Of a DNA stretch of 11,571 nt, positions 4,948 through 11,571 are shown in pieces. Origin of the DNA: Syntrophaceae bacterium UBA2188 (GTDB lineage: Bacteria > Desulfobacterota > BSN033 > UBA1163); the NCBI GenBank assembly GCA_002327985.1, contig DCVM01000156.1, positions 1,453-13,023 of the forward strand, in the 5' to 3' direction. The position numbers and the translations under genes are program-made. Below the pieces are notes generated by a model. The model was given only the letters and a program-made list of their open reading frames with translations. It did no database searches and had not been told where the DNA came from. Each line of letters opens with the position of its first letter. The stretch's first letter is position 1.

Positions 4948-6087
4948 ATGATAGGAATCCATGAGCGATATCTGGAACATTCTGTCACAAAAGACCTCAA
5001 AGACAGAATGGAGTTCATAGGCGGCCCCAGGCAGGTGGGAAAGACCACCTTTGCCTTAACCTTTCTATCTGAGCCCACCGAAAAACATCCAGCCTATCTT
5101 AATTATGACAATATTGCTACACGGTCTTCACTGCTAAAGGGGGAATTACCAGCTAAAGAAAAATGCATTGTACTCGACGAAATCCACAAGTTTGTGAGAT
5201 GGAGAAATCTTGTAAAAGGGTTCTATGACACAAACAAATCCGAAAGGTCATTCATCATCACCGGATCCGCAAGACTCGACTATTACAGTAAAGGAGGCGA
5301 TTCTCTTCAGGGGAGATACCATTATTACAGGCTTCACCCGTTTTCTCTAACAGAACTGAACAAAGAACCCTCGATGGAGGATTTCAGGAGATTGCTTAAG
5401 TTCGGAGGGTTTCCCGAACCCTGTTTAAAAGAGGAGGAAAGATTCTGGAGGAGATGGCAGAGGGAAAGGACCCATCGAGTGATTTATGAGGATATCAGGG
5501 ATCTTGAAAATGTTAAAGATATCAGTCTGCTGGAATTGCTTGCAGCGGAGCTTCCAAATCGGGTTGGCGCACCGCTGTCCGTAAAGAATCTGAAAGAACT
5601 TTTTCAGGTGTCCCATGAAACGGTTGAACGTTGGCTGAAGATTTTTGAGAGGATGTACTATTGCTTTCGAATATCCCCGTATGGTCCGCCGAAGGTGCGA
5701 GCCGTAAGGAAGGAGCAAAAACTTTATCTATGGGACTGGTCCATTGTGCCAGAGCCGGGTCCGAGATTTGAGAATTTCATTGCTTCCCAACTCCTGAAAT
5801 TTTGTCATTTTAGGGAAGACACAGAAGGCTATCGGATGGACCTCAGGTTTCTCTGGGACACCGACAGGCGAGAAGTAGACTTTGTTGTCTTAGAAGATGG
5901 AAGACCCCTGTTTGCGGTTGAATGCAAGGCGGGAGAAAAGAATATCAACCCCTCACTCTATTATTTTATCGAGAGGACAAAAATACCCAAATTCTACCAG
6001 GTCCACGAAGGAAATAGGAATTTTGAAAAAAGTGGGGTCAGAGTTCTTCCTGTTTGGACATTCTGCAAAGAGCTCCGACTGCCATAA
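4948..6087 (+). CDS. AAA ATPase of the DUF4143 family
   Basis: This 379-residue protein belongs to a large, poorly understood family of single-protein ATPases. Walker A is GGPRQVGKTT (25-34) and Walker B is IVLDE (74-78). A sensor-like strand, FIITGSARLD, follows near residue 105. A winged-helix-like middle part contains LSVKNLKELFQVSHETVERW. The C-terminal DUF4143 region has EVDFV (Asp311) and VECKAG (Glu325, Lys327), which fit a PD-(D/E)xK nuclease-type core. It is therefore a predicted NTP-driven DNA-acting protein, though nuclease activity is seldom shown in the family. Length is typical and the motifs are intact. The start ATG lacks a ribosome binding site and touches an operator-like repeat. 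Such genes are patchily distributed and may be mobile or defence-related; nothing here proves that. Confidence 0.88.
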   Translation: MIGIHERYLEHSVTKDLKDRMEFIGGPRQVGKTTFALTFLSEPTEKHPAYLNYDNIATRSSLLKGELPAKEKCIVLDEIHKFVRWRNLVKGFYDTNKSERSFIITGSARLDYYSKGGDSLQGRYHYYRLHPFSLTELNKEPSMEDFRRLLKFGGFPEPCLKEEERFWRRWQRERTHRVIYEDIRDLENVKDISLLELLAAELPNRVGAPLSVKNLKELFQVSHETVERWLKIFERMYYCFRISPYGPPKVRAVRKEQKLYLWDWSIVPEPGPRFENFIASQLLKFCHFREDTEGYRMDLRFLWDTDRREVDFVVLEDGRPLFAVECKAGEKNINPSLYYFIERTKIPKFYQVHEGNRNFEKSGVRVLPVWTFCKELRLP

Positions 6088-6154
6088 ACTACCTCCTCGT
6101 TTTACCGAATCCCCTTGGTGAGCGTAATGCTTCTAACCCATTTGCTATTTTCAC

Positions 6155-6183
6155 TTGCGGGGGGAGGGAAATTCCAATATAAT
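6155..6183 (+). promoter_or_regulatory. Probable sigma-70 promoter of the DUF6982-like gene
   Basis: A perfect TATAAT (6178-6183) follows a weak TTGCGG (6155-6160) after 17 bases. This places the TTG at 6155, formally an in-frame start, inside the promoter and argues for a downstream start. Confidence 0.5.
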
Positions 6184-6232
6184 AAAACCATTTTCAGGAC
6201 CAAATCGGATCAGGAGACCCATTTTATCTTCC

Positions 6233-6682
6233 ATGGAGGAGAAACTTCAGGCGATCCCTAAAATCCAGAATCTGGTGGTGGCTCGGTATCGGGATGGGAA
6301 AATAGTCAGGGGAGTGACCCATGATTTTGGACCTCAAAAAAAAGGTTTTCATGTCAGCACAGTGGAGAAACATGGAAGAACGGTGAATGGGAAGATATTT
6401 GAAATCTCCCTTTCCGAGTTGAAAGCGGTTTTTTTTGTAAAATCTCTCGAGGGAAAGCAAGGGCCTCCCTCCCTCAAGGGACTGATGGAAGAAAAATTGG
6501 GAGCGCCGGGTTTAATGAAGGCAAGGGTTACCTTTTTTGATGGGGAGGTATTGGTGGGGACCACGCAAGGATATACTCCCGAAAGAGAGGGATTTTTTGT
6601 TGTTCCCTTGGAAAAAGATTCCAATAACTTGAGGATCTTTGTCATTTCAGACTCTGTGAAAAAGGTTGAGACATGGAGATAA
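6233..6682 (+). CDS. Protein with two DUF6982-like domains
   Basis: This 149-residue protein consists of two related beta-rich units. The first (about 13-75) has VVARYRDGKIVRGVTHDF, FHVSTVE and LKAVFFVKSLEG. The second (about 95-149) has MKARVTFFDGEVLVGTTQGY, FFVVPLE and a closing strand. The LKAVFFV-x-x-x-EG motif and the GKxxxGxT turn are what I associate with DUF6982, a family without known activity. There is no signal peptide, so it is cytosolic. The ATG at 6233 is preferred, but its best Shine-Dalgarno (AGGAGA, 6212-6217) lies 15 bases upstream; an in-frame ATT at 6221 sits closer. It follows the ATPase by about 150 bases with its own promoter. Confidence 0.72.
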   Translation: MEEKLQAIPKIQNLVVARYRDGKIVRGVTHDFGPQKKGFHVSTVEKHGRTVNGKIFEISLSELKAVFFVKSLEGKQGPPSLKGLMEEKLGAPGLMKARVTFFDGEVLVGTTQGYTPEREGFFVVPLEKDSNNLRIFVISDSVKKVETWR

Positions 6683-6690
6683 CCCCCTCG

Positions 6691-6732
6691 CCTTCCTCTC
6701 TCCCCAGCGGGAAAGCGTAGGGTGAGGGAAGG
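6691..6732. repeat. GC-rich imperfect inverted repeat after the DUF6982-like gene
   Basis: CCTTCC (6691-6696) pairs with GGAAGG (6727-6732), and the stem extends inward with G-U pairs and mismatches. It begins 8 bases after the stop codon at 6682. It could weaken transcription into the next gene, but there is no T-run. Confidence 0.45.
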
Positions 6733-6762
6733 TGTCTAAATAAGAGAGAAGGGCTTGATTCG

Positions 6763-7002
6763 ATGGAGATTGAGGTAAAATTATTTGCGACACTCCGGGA
6801 TTATCTCCCGAAAGGGAGCAGCCGGTTTTCCTGTAAGATGAAGATCGATGGCTCGACACGAATTCAGGATATTTTGTCGCGGCTTAAAATTCCTGAGGGA
6901 ATACCGAAGATCATTTTACTGAATGGCGTCCACGCCAAGAAGGAGCAGACTTTAAAGGAAGGCGATGTCCTGAGTGTTTTCCCTCCGGTTGCAGGAGGCT
7001 AA
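6763..7002 (+). CDS. MoaD/ThiS-like sulfur carrier protein
   Basis: This 79-residue ubiquitin-fold protein begins IEVKLFATLRDYLP, a typical MoaD opening. The middle has TRIQDILSRLKIPEG and the end has LKEGDVLSVFPPVAGG. The terminal Gly-Gly is the hallmark: an E1-like enzyme adenylates it and it carries a thiocarboxylate sulfur. MoaD serves molybdopterin synthase; relatives serve thiamin, cysteine or tungsten-cofactor pathways. No partner (MoaE, MoeB/ThiF or aldehyde oxidoreductase) is in the window, so the pathway is open. AGAAGGG lies 9 bases before the ATG. The hairpin at 6691-6732 separates it from the preceding gene. The family is confident, the specific role is not. Confidence 0.88.
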   Translation: MEIEVKLFATLRDYLPKGSSRFSCKMKIDGSTRIQDILSRLKIPEGIPKIILLNGVHAKKEQTLKEGDVLSVFPPVAGG

Positions 7003-7024
7003 TCAGTCCCTCAAATCCTAAATC

Positions 7025-7237
7025 CCTGCCTATCGGCAGGCGAATATCGAAACTCGAACCAAATCCAAAATTCCAATATCAATTTATCTCTAACTGACAA
7101 CATTTAAAAATGATCCCCCTAAAATCTCCCCTCCCTTGGTGGGAGGGGATGAAGGGGAGGGGGAAAAAATCCTTTTGTCCACCCCCACCCCTGCCTACCG
7201 GCAGGCAGGCCCACCCTCCCCCATCAAAGGGGGAGGG
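7025..7237. repeat. Cluster of four intergenic hairpins between convergent genes
   Basis: Four perfect or near-perfect hairpins fill the spacer. CCTGCC-TATC-GGCAGG is at 7025-7040, and its near twin CCTGCC-TACC-GGCAGG is at 7190-7205. Two are poly-pyrimidine/poly-purine: TCCCCTCCC-TTGGT-GGGAGGGGA (7127-7149) and CCCTCCCCC-ATCAAA-GGGGGAGGG (7214-7237). Such elements are often dispersed. Here they may serve as a two-way barrier between the MoaD-like gene and the convergent TPR gene. None has a strong T-run. Confidence 0.75.
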
Positions 7238-7335
7238 GAAAGAATGGGAAGTTTCAAATATCTTTGGTTAGAATTTTGAGCATTCGTGCTTACTTCGAAT
7301 TGATCCCTACAGGATGCTTCGCCCGTGTTTCGAAC

Positions 7336-9099
7336 TTAGAATTTCTTTTTTTCTTTGAGTTCCTGAATCTTCTTTTGCAATCTTTCTTTTTGATCCGGCT
7401 TGGGATCCAGTTTTAATGACTTTTCATAGAACTCGATGGCTTTTTCAATTTGGCTCAGCTTGAGATAGCCATCGGCTAAGTGTTCGGTGATGGTCGCATC
7501 GTCCGGAGTTAATCGGTTCGCTTTTTCGAGCTCGGCCACCGCTTTCTCGTAGTTCCCCAGTTTATAATAAACCCAACCCAGACTGTCGGTGATGTAACCC
7601 ATATTGGGTTTCAATTCCATCGCCTTCTGGACGAGCTTGAGAGCCTCTTCCAAATGGATGCCACGGTCGGAGTAGGAGTAGCCGAGGTAGTTGAGGGCAT
7701 CCGCATGGTTTGGATTTAGACGGAGAACCTCCTTCATCTCAGTGACCATCTTGTCAAAATCCCCCATCTTGTCGTAAAGCGCCCCTAATTGGAAATGCAG
7801 CTCAGGATCATTCTGATTATTCTCAAGTCCCCTCTTCAGGATGGCCAGGGCCTTTTCCATTTGGTTTTCTTTTTCAAAGACGGCGGAGAGGATCAGGTAG
7901 AGGTCTACCTCCTTCGGCTTGGCCTGGATCGATTCCTCTAAGATTCGAATGGCCTCTCCCATCCTGTTCTGTTTTCTTAGAATCAGGGTGATGTTTCTTC
8001 TCGAGTCTGAAAAGAGAGTCGATTCAGGTGGGATCTTCTTAAATTCTACAACGGCCTGATCGAAAGCACTCTTTTCCACATAAGCCGCTCCTAAATAATA
8101 TCGGACTCGATCATCTTTGGGATTGACCGCCAGGACAAAGTTGAATTCCAGAATCGCCTGGTCCAAATTCCCCTGTTCCATATAAATCAAGCCCATCTTC
8201 GTTCGGATATTTAAATCCTCTGAATCGGATTTTTGCATCTCCCGGAATTGGTTTAATGCATCGTCGAATTTCTTCTCTTTGACGAAGATCTGTCCGAGAC
8301 GGCTTCTCGCCTTTTTATTATCCGGATCGAGGGTCAGGATCTTTTTGTAGACCTCGGCGGCCTTTTCCGGTTCGTCTTGGATCTCATACGTCATTCCCAA
8401 ATCCATCCAGGCAGAGATCAGATTGGGTTCGATCTCCAGGGTCTTTAAAAAATTTTGTTTGGCCAATTCATAAGATTTTGTCCTGATATAAATCCTTCCC
8501 AGGGCATAGTAGCCCATCACGGAGTTGGGTTCCATTTTGATAAGCCGTTTCAGGACGTTGATGGCCTGATCATGGTCCTGGATGTCTTCGTAGAGGGAGC
8601 TGAGGAAGAGGTAACTTTCCCGGTGACGGGGGTTGATCTCTAACACCTTGTTGTACGTGGCGATTGCCAGGGGATGCTTTTTGAGCATGGAATAAATTCC
8701 GCCAAGGAGCAGATGGGCGGAGAGGTAATCCGGGTCATGGTAAAGGGCAATGTTGCATTCCTCGATGGCTTCATTTAAAAGGCCTTTATGGACATAAAGC
8801 GTGGCCAATTCCACGCGCAGGGAAGGTTCTTTGTTATCGCGTGTGATGGCTTCTTTTAGATCTTTCATTGCCTCATCGATTTTGCCCTGCCTTAATTTGA
8901 ACTGGGAAAGGAGAAAGTAGTAATAGGCAAGAGGGTCTGAGGAGAGAGACTTCTTTTGGAGTTTTTGGGGTTTCATGGGGGCGGGCTGAGCGGAGGAAGG
9001 GTTTTTTTCGCTTTTTTGAAATTCAGGCCCTCCCGCACAGGCCACTGATAAGAAGAGGGATAAAAAAATCACGAGGACTTTTGTTAAACAACGGTTCAT
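7336..9099 (-). CDS. TPR-repeat lipoprotein
   Basis: This 587-residue protein begins with a signal sequence ending LFLSVAC, a lipobox-like site (Ser at -3 is not ideal) suggesting a lipid-anchored envelope protein. A Pro/Lys/Ser linker (about 24-55) precedes about 15 tetratricopeptide repeats filling the rest. The last repeats contain ADALNYLGYSYSDRG and YITDSLGWVYYKLGNYEKA, a sub-family pattern I have seen in many deltaproteobacterial TPR proteins. TPRs bind partner proteins, so this is probably a scaffold for envelope assembly or secretion; no enzyme domain is present. The ATG at 9099 is chosen over a TTG two codons upstream; neither has a clear ribosome binding site. The tail is Lys/Glu-rich. 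The gene stands alone and converges on the MoaD-like gene. Confidence 0.9.
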   Translation of the reverse strand: MNRCLTKVLVIFLSLFLSVACAGGPEFQKSEKNPSSAQPAPMKPQKLQKKSLSSDPLAYYYFLLSQFKLRQGKIDEAMKDLKEAITRDNKEPSLRVELATLYVHKGLLNEAIEECNIALYHDPDYLSAHLLLGGIYSMLKKHPLAIATYNKVLEINPRHRESYLFLSSLYEDIQDHDQAINVLKRLIKMEPNSVMGYYALGRIYIRTKSYELAKQNFLKTLEIEPNLISAWMDLGMTYEIQDEPEKAAEVYKKILTLDPDNKKARSRLGQIFVKEKKFDDALNQFREMQKSDSEDLNIRTKMGLIYMEQGNLDQAILEFNFVLAVNPKDDRVRYYLGAAYVEKSAFDQAVVEFKKIPPESTLFSDSRRNITLILRKQNRMGEAIRILEESIQAKPKEVDLYLILSAVFEKENQMEKALAILKRGLENNQNDPELHFQLGALYDKMGDFDKMVTEMKEVLRLNPNHADALNYLGYSYSDRGIHLEEALKLVQKAMELKPNMGYITDSLGWVYYKLGNYEKAVAELEKANRLTPDDATITEHLADGYLKLSQIEKAIEFYEKSLKLDPKPDQKERLQKKIQELKEKKKF

Positions 9100-9324
9100 A
9101 CCCAAAAAATAACAAACTTCACGAACAAAGTCAAAGAACCAATTGGTTTTAAGTAACCCCTCGCTGAAACGGGGTAGGGGCGACTTCAGTCGCCCTAAAG
9201 CAAGGGAGGCTCAATCCTACCCTATCCAAGCACGGGAACATCGGGAAGATGAGCTCCAGCTTCCAGTTTCTATTAACGAGCTTCGATACGAGCCTCGACA
9301 ACGACCAACGCCAATGATAGTAAT
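9100..9324. repeat. Intergenic region with GC-rich hairpins
   Basis: ACCCC (9156-9160) pairs with GGGGT (9171-9175), followed by GGGCGAC-TTCA-GTCGCCC (9178-9195), a perfect 7-bp stem. The second resembles widely dispersed intergenic elements. From about 9240 the sequence is a degenerate run of GAGC/CAGC/CGA-type short words. The 62-codon plus frame here looks accidental. Confidence 0.55.
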
Positions 9325-9525
9325 ATGTTAATTGATACTGACCTTCCTAAATTCTCACCTAAATTTCCCCTCCCAACTGAGTTAATAAAATTTTTAAGGC
9401 AAAATGGATATCTTTTGTCCAATGCTGTGGCAAAAATTGTCTTTTGGCCAAATCAGAAAAGAATTGACTTTTTTATAAATCCTGATAACATTTTGCCTAA
9501 CTTATTAGTATTATTAGCAATTTAA
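9325..9525 (+). CDS. Small AT-rich hypothetical protein, doubtful
   Basis: A 66-codon frame starts ATG TTA ATT and includes LPTELIKFLRQNGYLLSN and AKIVFWPNQKRIDFFINP, which reads like genuine protein rather than random translation. Against it, there is no ribosome binding site, the base composition is much more AT-rich than its neighbours, and it ends just upstream of the sigma-54 promoter. It may be a remnant of a horizontally acquired gene. I recognise no family. Confidence 0.35.
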   Translation: MLIDTDLPKFSPKFPLPTELIKFLRQNGYLLSNAVAKIVFWPNQKRIDFFINPDNILPNLLVLLAI

Positions 9526-9560
9526 CAAGATCCAAAAGTAATAATAGATGGCTAATAAGA

Positions 9561-9576
9561 TGGCACAACTTTTGCT
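9561..9576 (+). promoter_or_regulatory. Sigma-54 (RpoN) promoter of the pilus operon
   Basis: TGGCAC (9561-9566), five bases, then TTGCT (9572-9576) matches the -24/-12 consensus TGGCAC-N5-TTGCW at every position, including GG/GC spacing. Transcription should start near 9587, giving a leader of about 43 bases with AAAGGAGGAG 8 bases before the start codon. Sigma-54 promoters need an enhancer-binding activator, so pilus expression is probably signal-gated. The activator and its site are not identified. Confidence 0.85.
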
Positions 9577-9629
9577 GTAATATTCAAGAAAATTTAAAAA
9601 AATATCTCATTAAAGGAGGAGATCAAACA

Positions 9630-10091
9630 ATGAAAAAATGGTTAGGATTGGCAATGTTTTTTGGTTTGGTTCTGGGTTTGTCAGGTATGGCGATGGCGGG
9701 TGATACAGCTACGGTTGATGTATCTGCAAATGTTGTGGGGACATGTAAATTCCTAACGGGAGGCACGATGGCTTTTGGTGCCCTTGACCCTTCTTCTGGT
9801 GGTAATGTGAATGCAGTTTTAACGCAACCTACATTCTGGTGCACAAAAGGTGCAAGTTATTCCATCACCGATGACAATGGACTATATGAATCGGGAACTG
9901 CTTTTCAGGTAAAACATGTCTCACTTACTGAATATATTCCATACACTTTTACTTATACAGCAACCGGAACTGGTAATGGACCTTCTAATCCTATCACCAT
10001 GGACATTGCTGGCACAATATTGGGAGGTGATTATGTAGGTGCATCTGCTGGTGACTATGCAGACACAGTAACACTTACAATAACTCCGTAA
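9630..10091 (+). CDS. Spore coat U (SCPU)-domain pilus subunit, probable major pilin
   Basis: This 153-residue protein has a signal peptide cleaved after GMAMA (residue 23). The mature part is an SCPU domain (CsuA/B-like), the building block of archaic chaperone-usher pili. Visible marks are the Cys39/Cys71 pair, FGALDPSS, SITDDNGLYESG, TEYIPYT and the final strand YADTVTLTITP. The N-terminal stretch GDTATVDVSANVVGTC would be the donor strand for the neighbouring subunit. A strong ribosome binding site, a sigma-54 promoter and a terminator right after the gene all point to high expression, hence the major subunit. The next gene is a paralogue. The family is certain; major versus minor is inferred. 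Confidence 0.92.
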   Translation: MKKWLGLAMFFGLVLGLSGMAMAGDTATVDVSANVVGTCKFLTGGTMAFGALDPSSGGNVNAVLTQPTFWCTKGASYSITDDNGLYESGTAFQVKHVSLTEYIPYTFTYTATGTGNGPSNPITMDIAGTILGGDYVGASAGDYADTVTLTITP

Positions 10092-10133
10092 TGAAAGACC
10101 CAATAATTATCTTTCAACAGACGGGTAATCTTG

Positions 10134-10165
10134 AAGGAGGGGTGACCCATGAGTCACCCCTCCTT
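10134..10165 (+). terminator. Intrinsic terminator/attenuator between pilin genes
   Basis: AAGGAGGGGTGAC (10134-10146) pairs perfectly with 10153-10165, a 13-bp stem with a 6-base loop followed by TTATTTATA. It lies 42 bases after the first pilin and 20 bases before the second. Partial read-through would keep chaperone and usher levels below the main subunit. Confidence 0.85.
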
Positions 10166-10185
10166 ATTTATACGGGTGATTCGGG

Positions 10186-10677
10186 GTGAAAAAGTTTTTA
10201 ATTTTAATTCTTCTCTTGATTGTTGGGCTTTCTATTCTTGGCTTGAGTAGCAGAAGCCTTGCGGGGGATAGTCAGGTTGTTACAGTGACGGCAACGGTCT
10301 TGTCAAAAAGTCAGTGCAAATTTAACTCGAAAACAGCAGCGCTGAGTTTTGGAAACATTGATCCCTCTACTCCAGTCGATACAACCGTAACCACCTCCAT
10401 CACTTTTCGTTGCGGGGGGAGCTCTCCGAATGCAACCTTCTCCATCACGGATGATGATGGCTTATACGAGACAGGTCCGGATGCAAATCGAATGAGACAT
10501 TCGATTAACACAACAGAATATATTCCTTATACTCTTACCTTGAACCCAACCTCTGGGACTGTTCCTAAAAATTCCGACCAGAACCTTACCATTACTGGCA
10601 CAGTAAAAGGAGTAGACTACCAGGATGCCCTGACAGGGAGCTATTCCGACATGGTGGTCATTTCGATTGCGCCATAA
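10186..10677 (+). CDS. Second SCPU-domain pilus subunit
   Basis: This 163-residue protein starts at GTG (10186), with GGTGAT about 6 bases upstream as ribosome binding site. A long hydrophobic signal peptide is cleaved after RSLA (residue 26). The SCPU domain carries Cys44/Cys76, LSFGNIDPSTP, SITDDDGLYETG, TEYIPYTLTL and the final strand YSDMVVISIAP. It shares these motifs with the preceding subunit but differs elsewhere, so it is a diverged paralogue rather than a recent copy. Placed after the terminator and before the chaperone, it is likely a minor or adaptor subunit. Confidence 0.9.
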   Translation: MKKFLILILLLIVGLSILGLSSRSLAGDSQVVTVTATVLSKSQCKFNSKTAALSFGNIDPSTPVDTTVTTSITFRCGGSSPNATFSITDDDGLYETGPDANRMRHSINTTEYIPYTLTLNPTSGTVPKNSDQNLTITGTVKGVDYQDALTGSYSDMVVISIAP

Positions 10678-10721
10678 AATTATGTTGAAATAACTTTTTG
10701 ATTCTGTTATCTTCGACCTCA

Positions 10722-11495
10722 ATGAAACCAGGGAGATCAGAGGCTTACAGCTTTTTTCTGAAATTCACACTTATCAGTATCCTCCTCAGTTTTTTTATTC
10801 CCAACGTTGCCCACACTGGTGAATTTAGAGTCACCCCCATTCGATTGGATTTTGACAGAGGTGCCAAGAGCGGAGTCATCACCATCATCAATGAAGGAGA
10901 TGAGAAGCTTCATGTCCAGATGAGAGCATTTGAGTGGAACCAGGATGCCGAAGGGAAAGACCAATATGTGGAGACCAATGAAATTATCTTTTTCCCGAGG
11001 ATGATGACGTTAGAGAAGAAAGAGGAAAGGATCTTGAGGGCGGGGATCAAGATCCCTGCCACGACCAAGGAAAAAACCTTTCGCTTATTCATTGAAGAAA
11101 TCCCTGGGCCGAGAAAAGCAGAGGGAGTCAATGTAGCGATTGCCATACGATTTGGCGTCCCGATTTTTGCGAAGCCTTTTAAAGAGGTTGCCAAAGGAGA
11201 GATAGAGAAGATTGAGCTTTCAAAAGGGCTGTTGAATGTTCGTGTCAAGAATACGGGCAATGTCCATTTCACCATTAATTCCGTCGACATCAAAGGGAAA
11301 AACAGCAAAGGAGAAGAAATCTTTTCAAAGGAAATCAGCGGTTGGTATCTACTCCATAATGTTTCAAGAAGTTATACGGCACCCATTCCAATAGAATTTT
11401 GCAAAGACATTTCAAGGATTGAAATTGTAGTTAAAACGAATCGATTTAATATGAATGGGAATTTGGATGTCGTTCAAGAAATGTGCCTTCCTTAG
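10722..11495 (+). CDS. PapD-like periplasmic pilus chaperone (CsuC type)
   Basis: This 257-residue protein has a signal peptide (about residues 1-32) and two Ig-like domains. The chaperone family marks are FRVTPIRLDF near the mature N-terminus, GVITIINEG, the strand-G-like alternating hydrophobic EIIFFPRMMTL, and FRLFIEEIPGP. The second domain starts near GVPIFAKP and ends with a Cys shortly before the stop. Such chaperones fold pilins by donating a strand and deliver them to the usher. The ATG at 10722 is preferred; a TTG at 10698 is in frame, and neither has a clear ribosome binding site. It overlaps the usher start, as expected in one operon. Confidence 0.9.
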   Translation: MKPGRSEAYSFFLKFTLISILLSFFIPNVAHTGEFRVTPIRLDFDRGAKSGVITIINEGDEKLHVQMRAFEWNQDAEGKDQYVETNEIIFFPRMMTLEKKEERILRAGIKIPATTKEKTFRLFIEEIPGPRKAEGVNVAIAIRFGVPIFAKPFKEVAKGEIEKIELSKGLLNVRVKNTGNVHFTINSVDIKGKNSKGEEIFSKEISGWYLLHNVSRSYTAPIPIEFCKDISRIEIVVKTNRFNMNGNLDVVQEMCLP

Positions 11496-11571
11496 CCTCT
11501 TCTTGATCCTCAGTCTCTTCCATCTTCCCCTTGCACAAGGGGGACAGATGGCTTTTCTTAAAGTCATTCTT
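11467..11571 (+). CDS. Outer-membrane usher, N-terminal fragment (cut by window end)
   Basis: 35 codons are visible. They give a signal peptide (FKKCAFLSLFLILSLF, then LPLAQG) and the first mature residues MAFLKVIL, which fit the start of fimbrial ushers (typically FLxVxLN). Ushers form the outer-membrane pore and assembly platform for chaperone-subunit complexes. The start could be the ATG at 11467 or the in-frame ATG at 11455; either overlaps the chaperone's 3' end by 29-41 bases. The identification leans on operon order, because the barrel and plug lie beyond the window. Confidence 0.72.
   Translation, partial: MSFKKCAFLSLFLILSLFHLPLAQGGQMAFLKVIL

Noticed and set aside
9143..9331. 62-codon plus frame over intergenic hairpins
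   Set aside because: It covers palindromic repeats and low-complexity words; the protein has no plausible fold.

Overview
The window looks like a chromosomal segment of a Gram-negative, probably anaerobic or microaerophilic bacterium. A Desulfobacterota-type (former Deltaproteobacteria) lineage is my best guess. The supporting signs are a TonB-like transducer, an outer-membrane-type TPR lipoprotein, archaic chaperone-usher pilus genes behind a consensus sigma-54 promoter, a PerR-type regulator, a superoxide-reductase-like protein, and many GC-rich intergenic hairpins. No rRNA, tRNA, CRISPR array or transposase was seen.

Layout. 1-519 (minus) is the 5' part of a TonB-family gene, broken by one frameshift and cut by the window edge. 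540-671 and 1606-1737 are two copies of a tandem pair of 66-bp hairpin repeats. They flank a stranded 3' end of selD (631-780, plus) and a SAM-dependent methyltransferase (857-1588, minus). 2011-2687 (plus) is a complete type II toxin-antitoxin pair (Phd/YefM-like antitoxin, VapC/FitB-like PIN toxin) behind a near-consensus sigma-70 promoter. 2721-4747 (minus) is an oxidative-stress-flavoured block: a Fur/PerR-type regulator, a DUF5661-like protein, an exported superoxide-reductase-like protein and a 55-residue membrane protein with two histidines. The regulator's own promoter and a second leftward promoter carry the same operator, TAGTAA-N3-TTACTA, which suggests an autoregulated local regulon. 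An attC-like inverted repeat lies between the DUF5661 and superoxide-reductase-like genes.

4948-6087 (plus) is an AAA/DUF4143 ATPase with related half-sites in its promoter. It is followed by a protein with two DUF6982-like domains (6233-6682) and a MoaD/ThiS-like sulfur carrier (6763-7002). A hairpin-rich spacer separates these from a convergent 587-residue TPR lipoprotein gene (7336-9099, minus).

9561-11571 (plus) is the start of an archaic (Csu/SCPU-type) pilus operon: sigma-54 promoter, first SCPU subunit, strong terminator hairpin, second SCPU subunit, PapD-like chaperone and the first codons of the usher. The internal terminator probably lets the first subunit be made in excess over the assembly machinery.

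The most notable points are the shared PerR-like operator linking poorly known genes, the superoxide-reductase-like protein with an altered metal site beside a possible haem-binding miniprotein, the attC-like site, and the selD fragment joined to a repeat.
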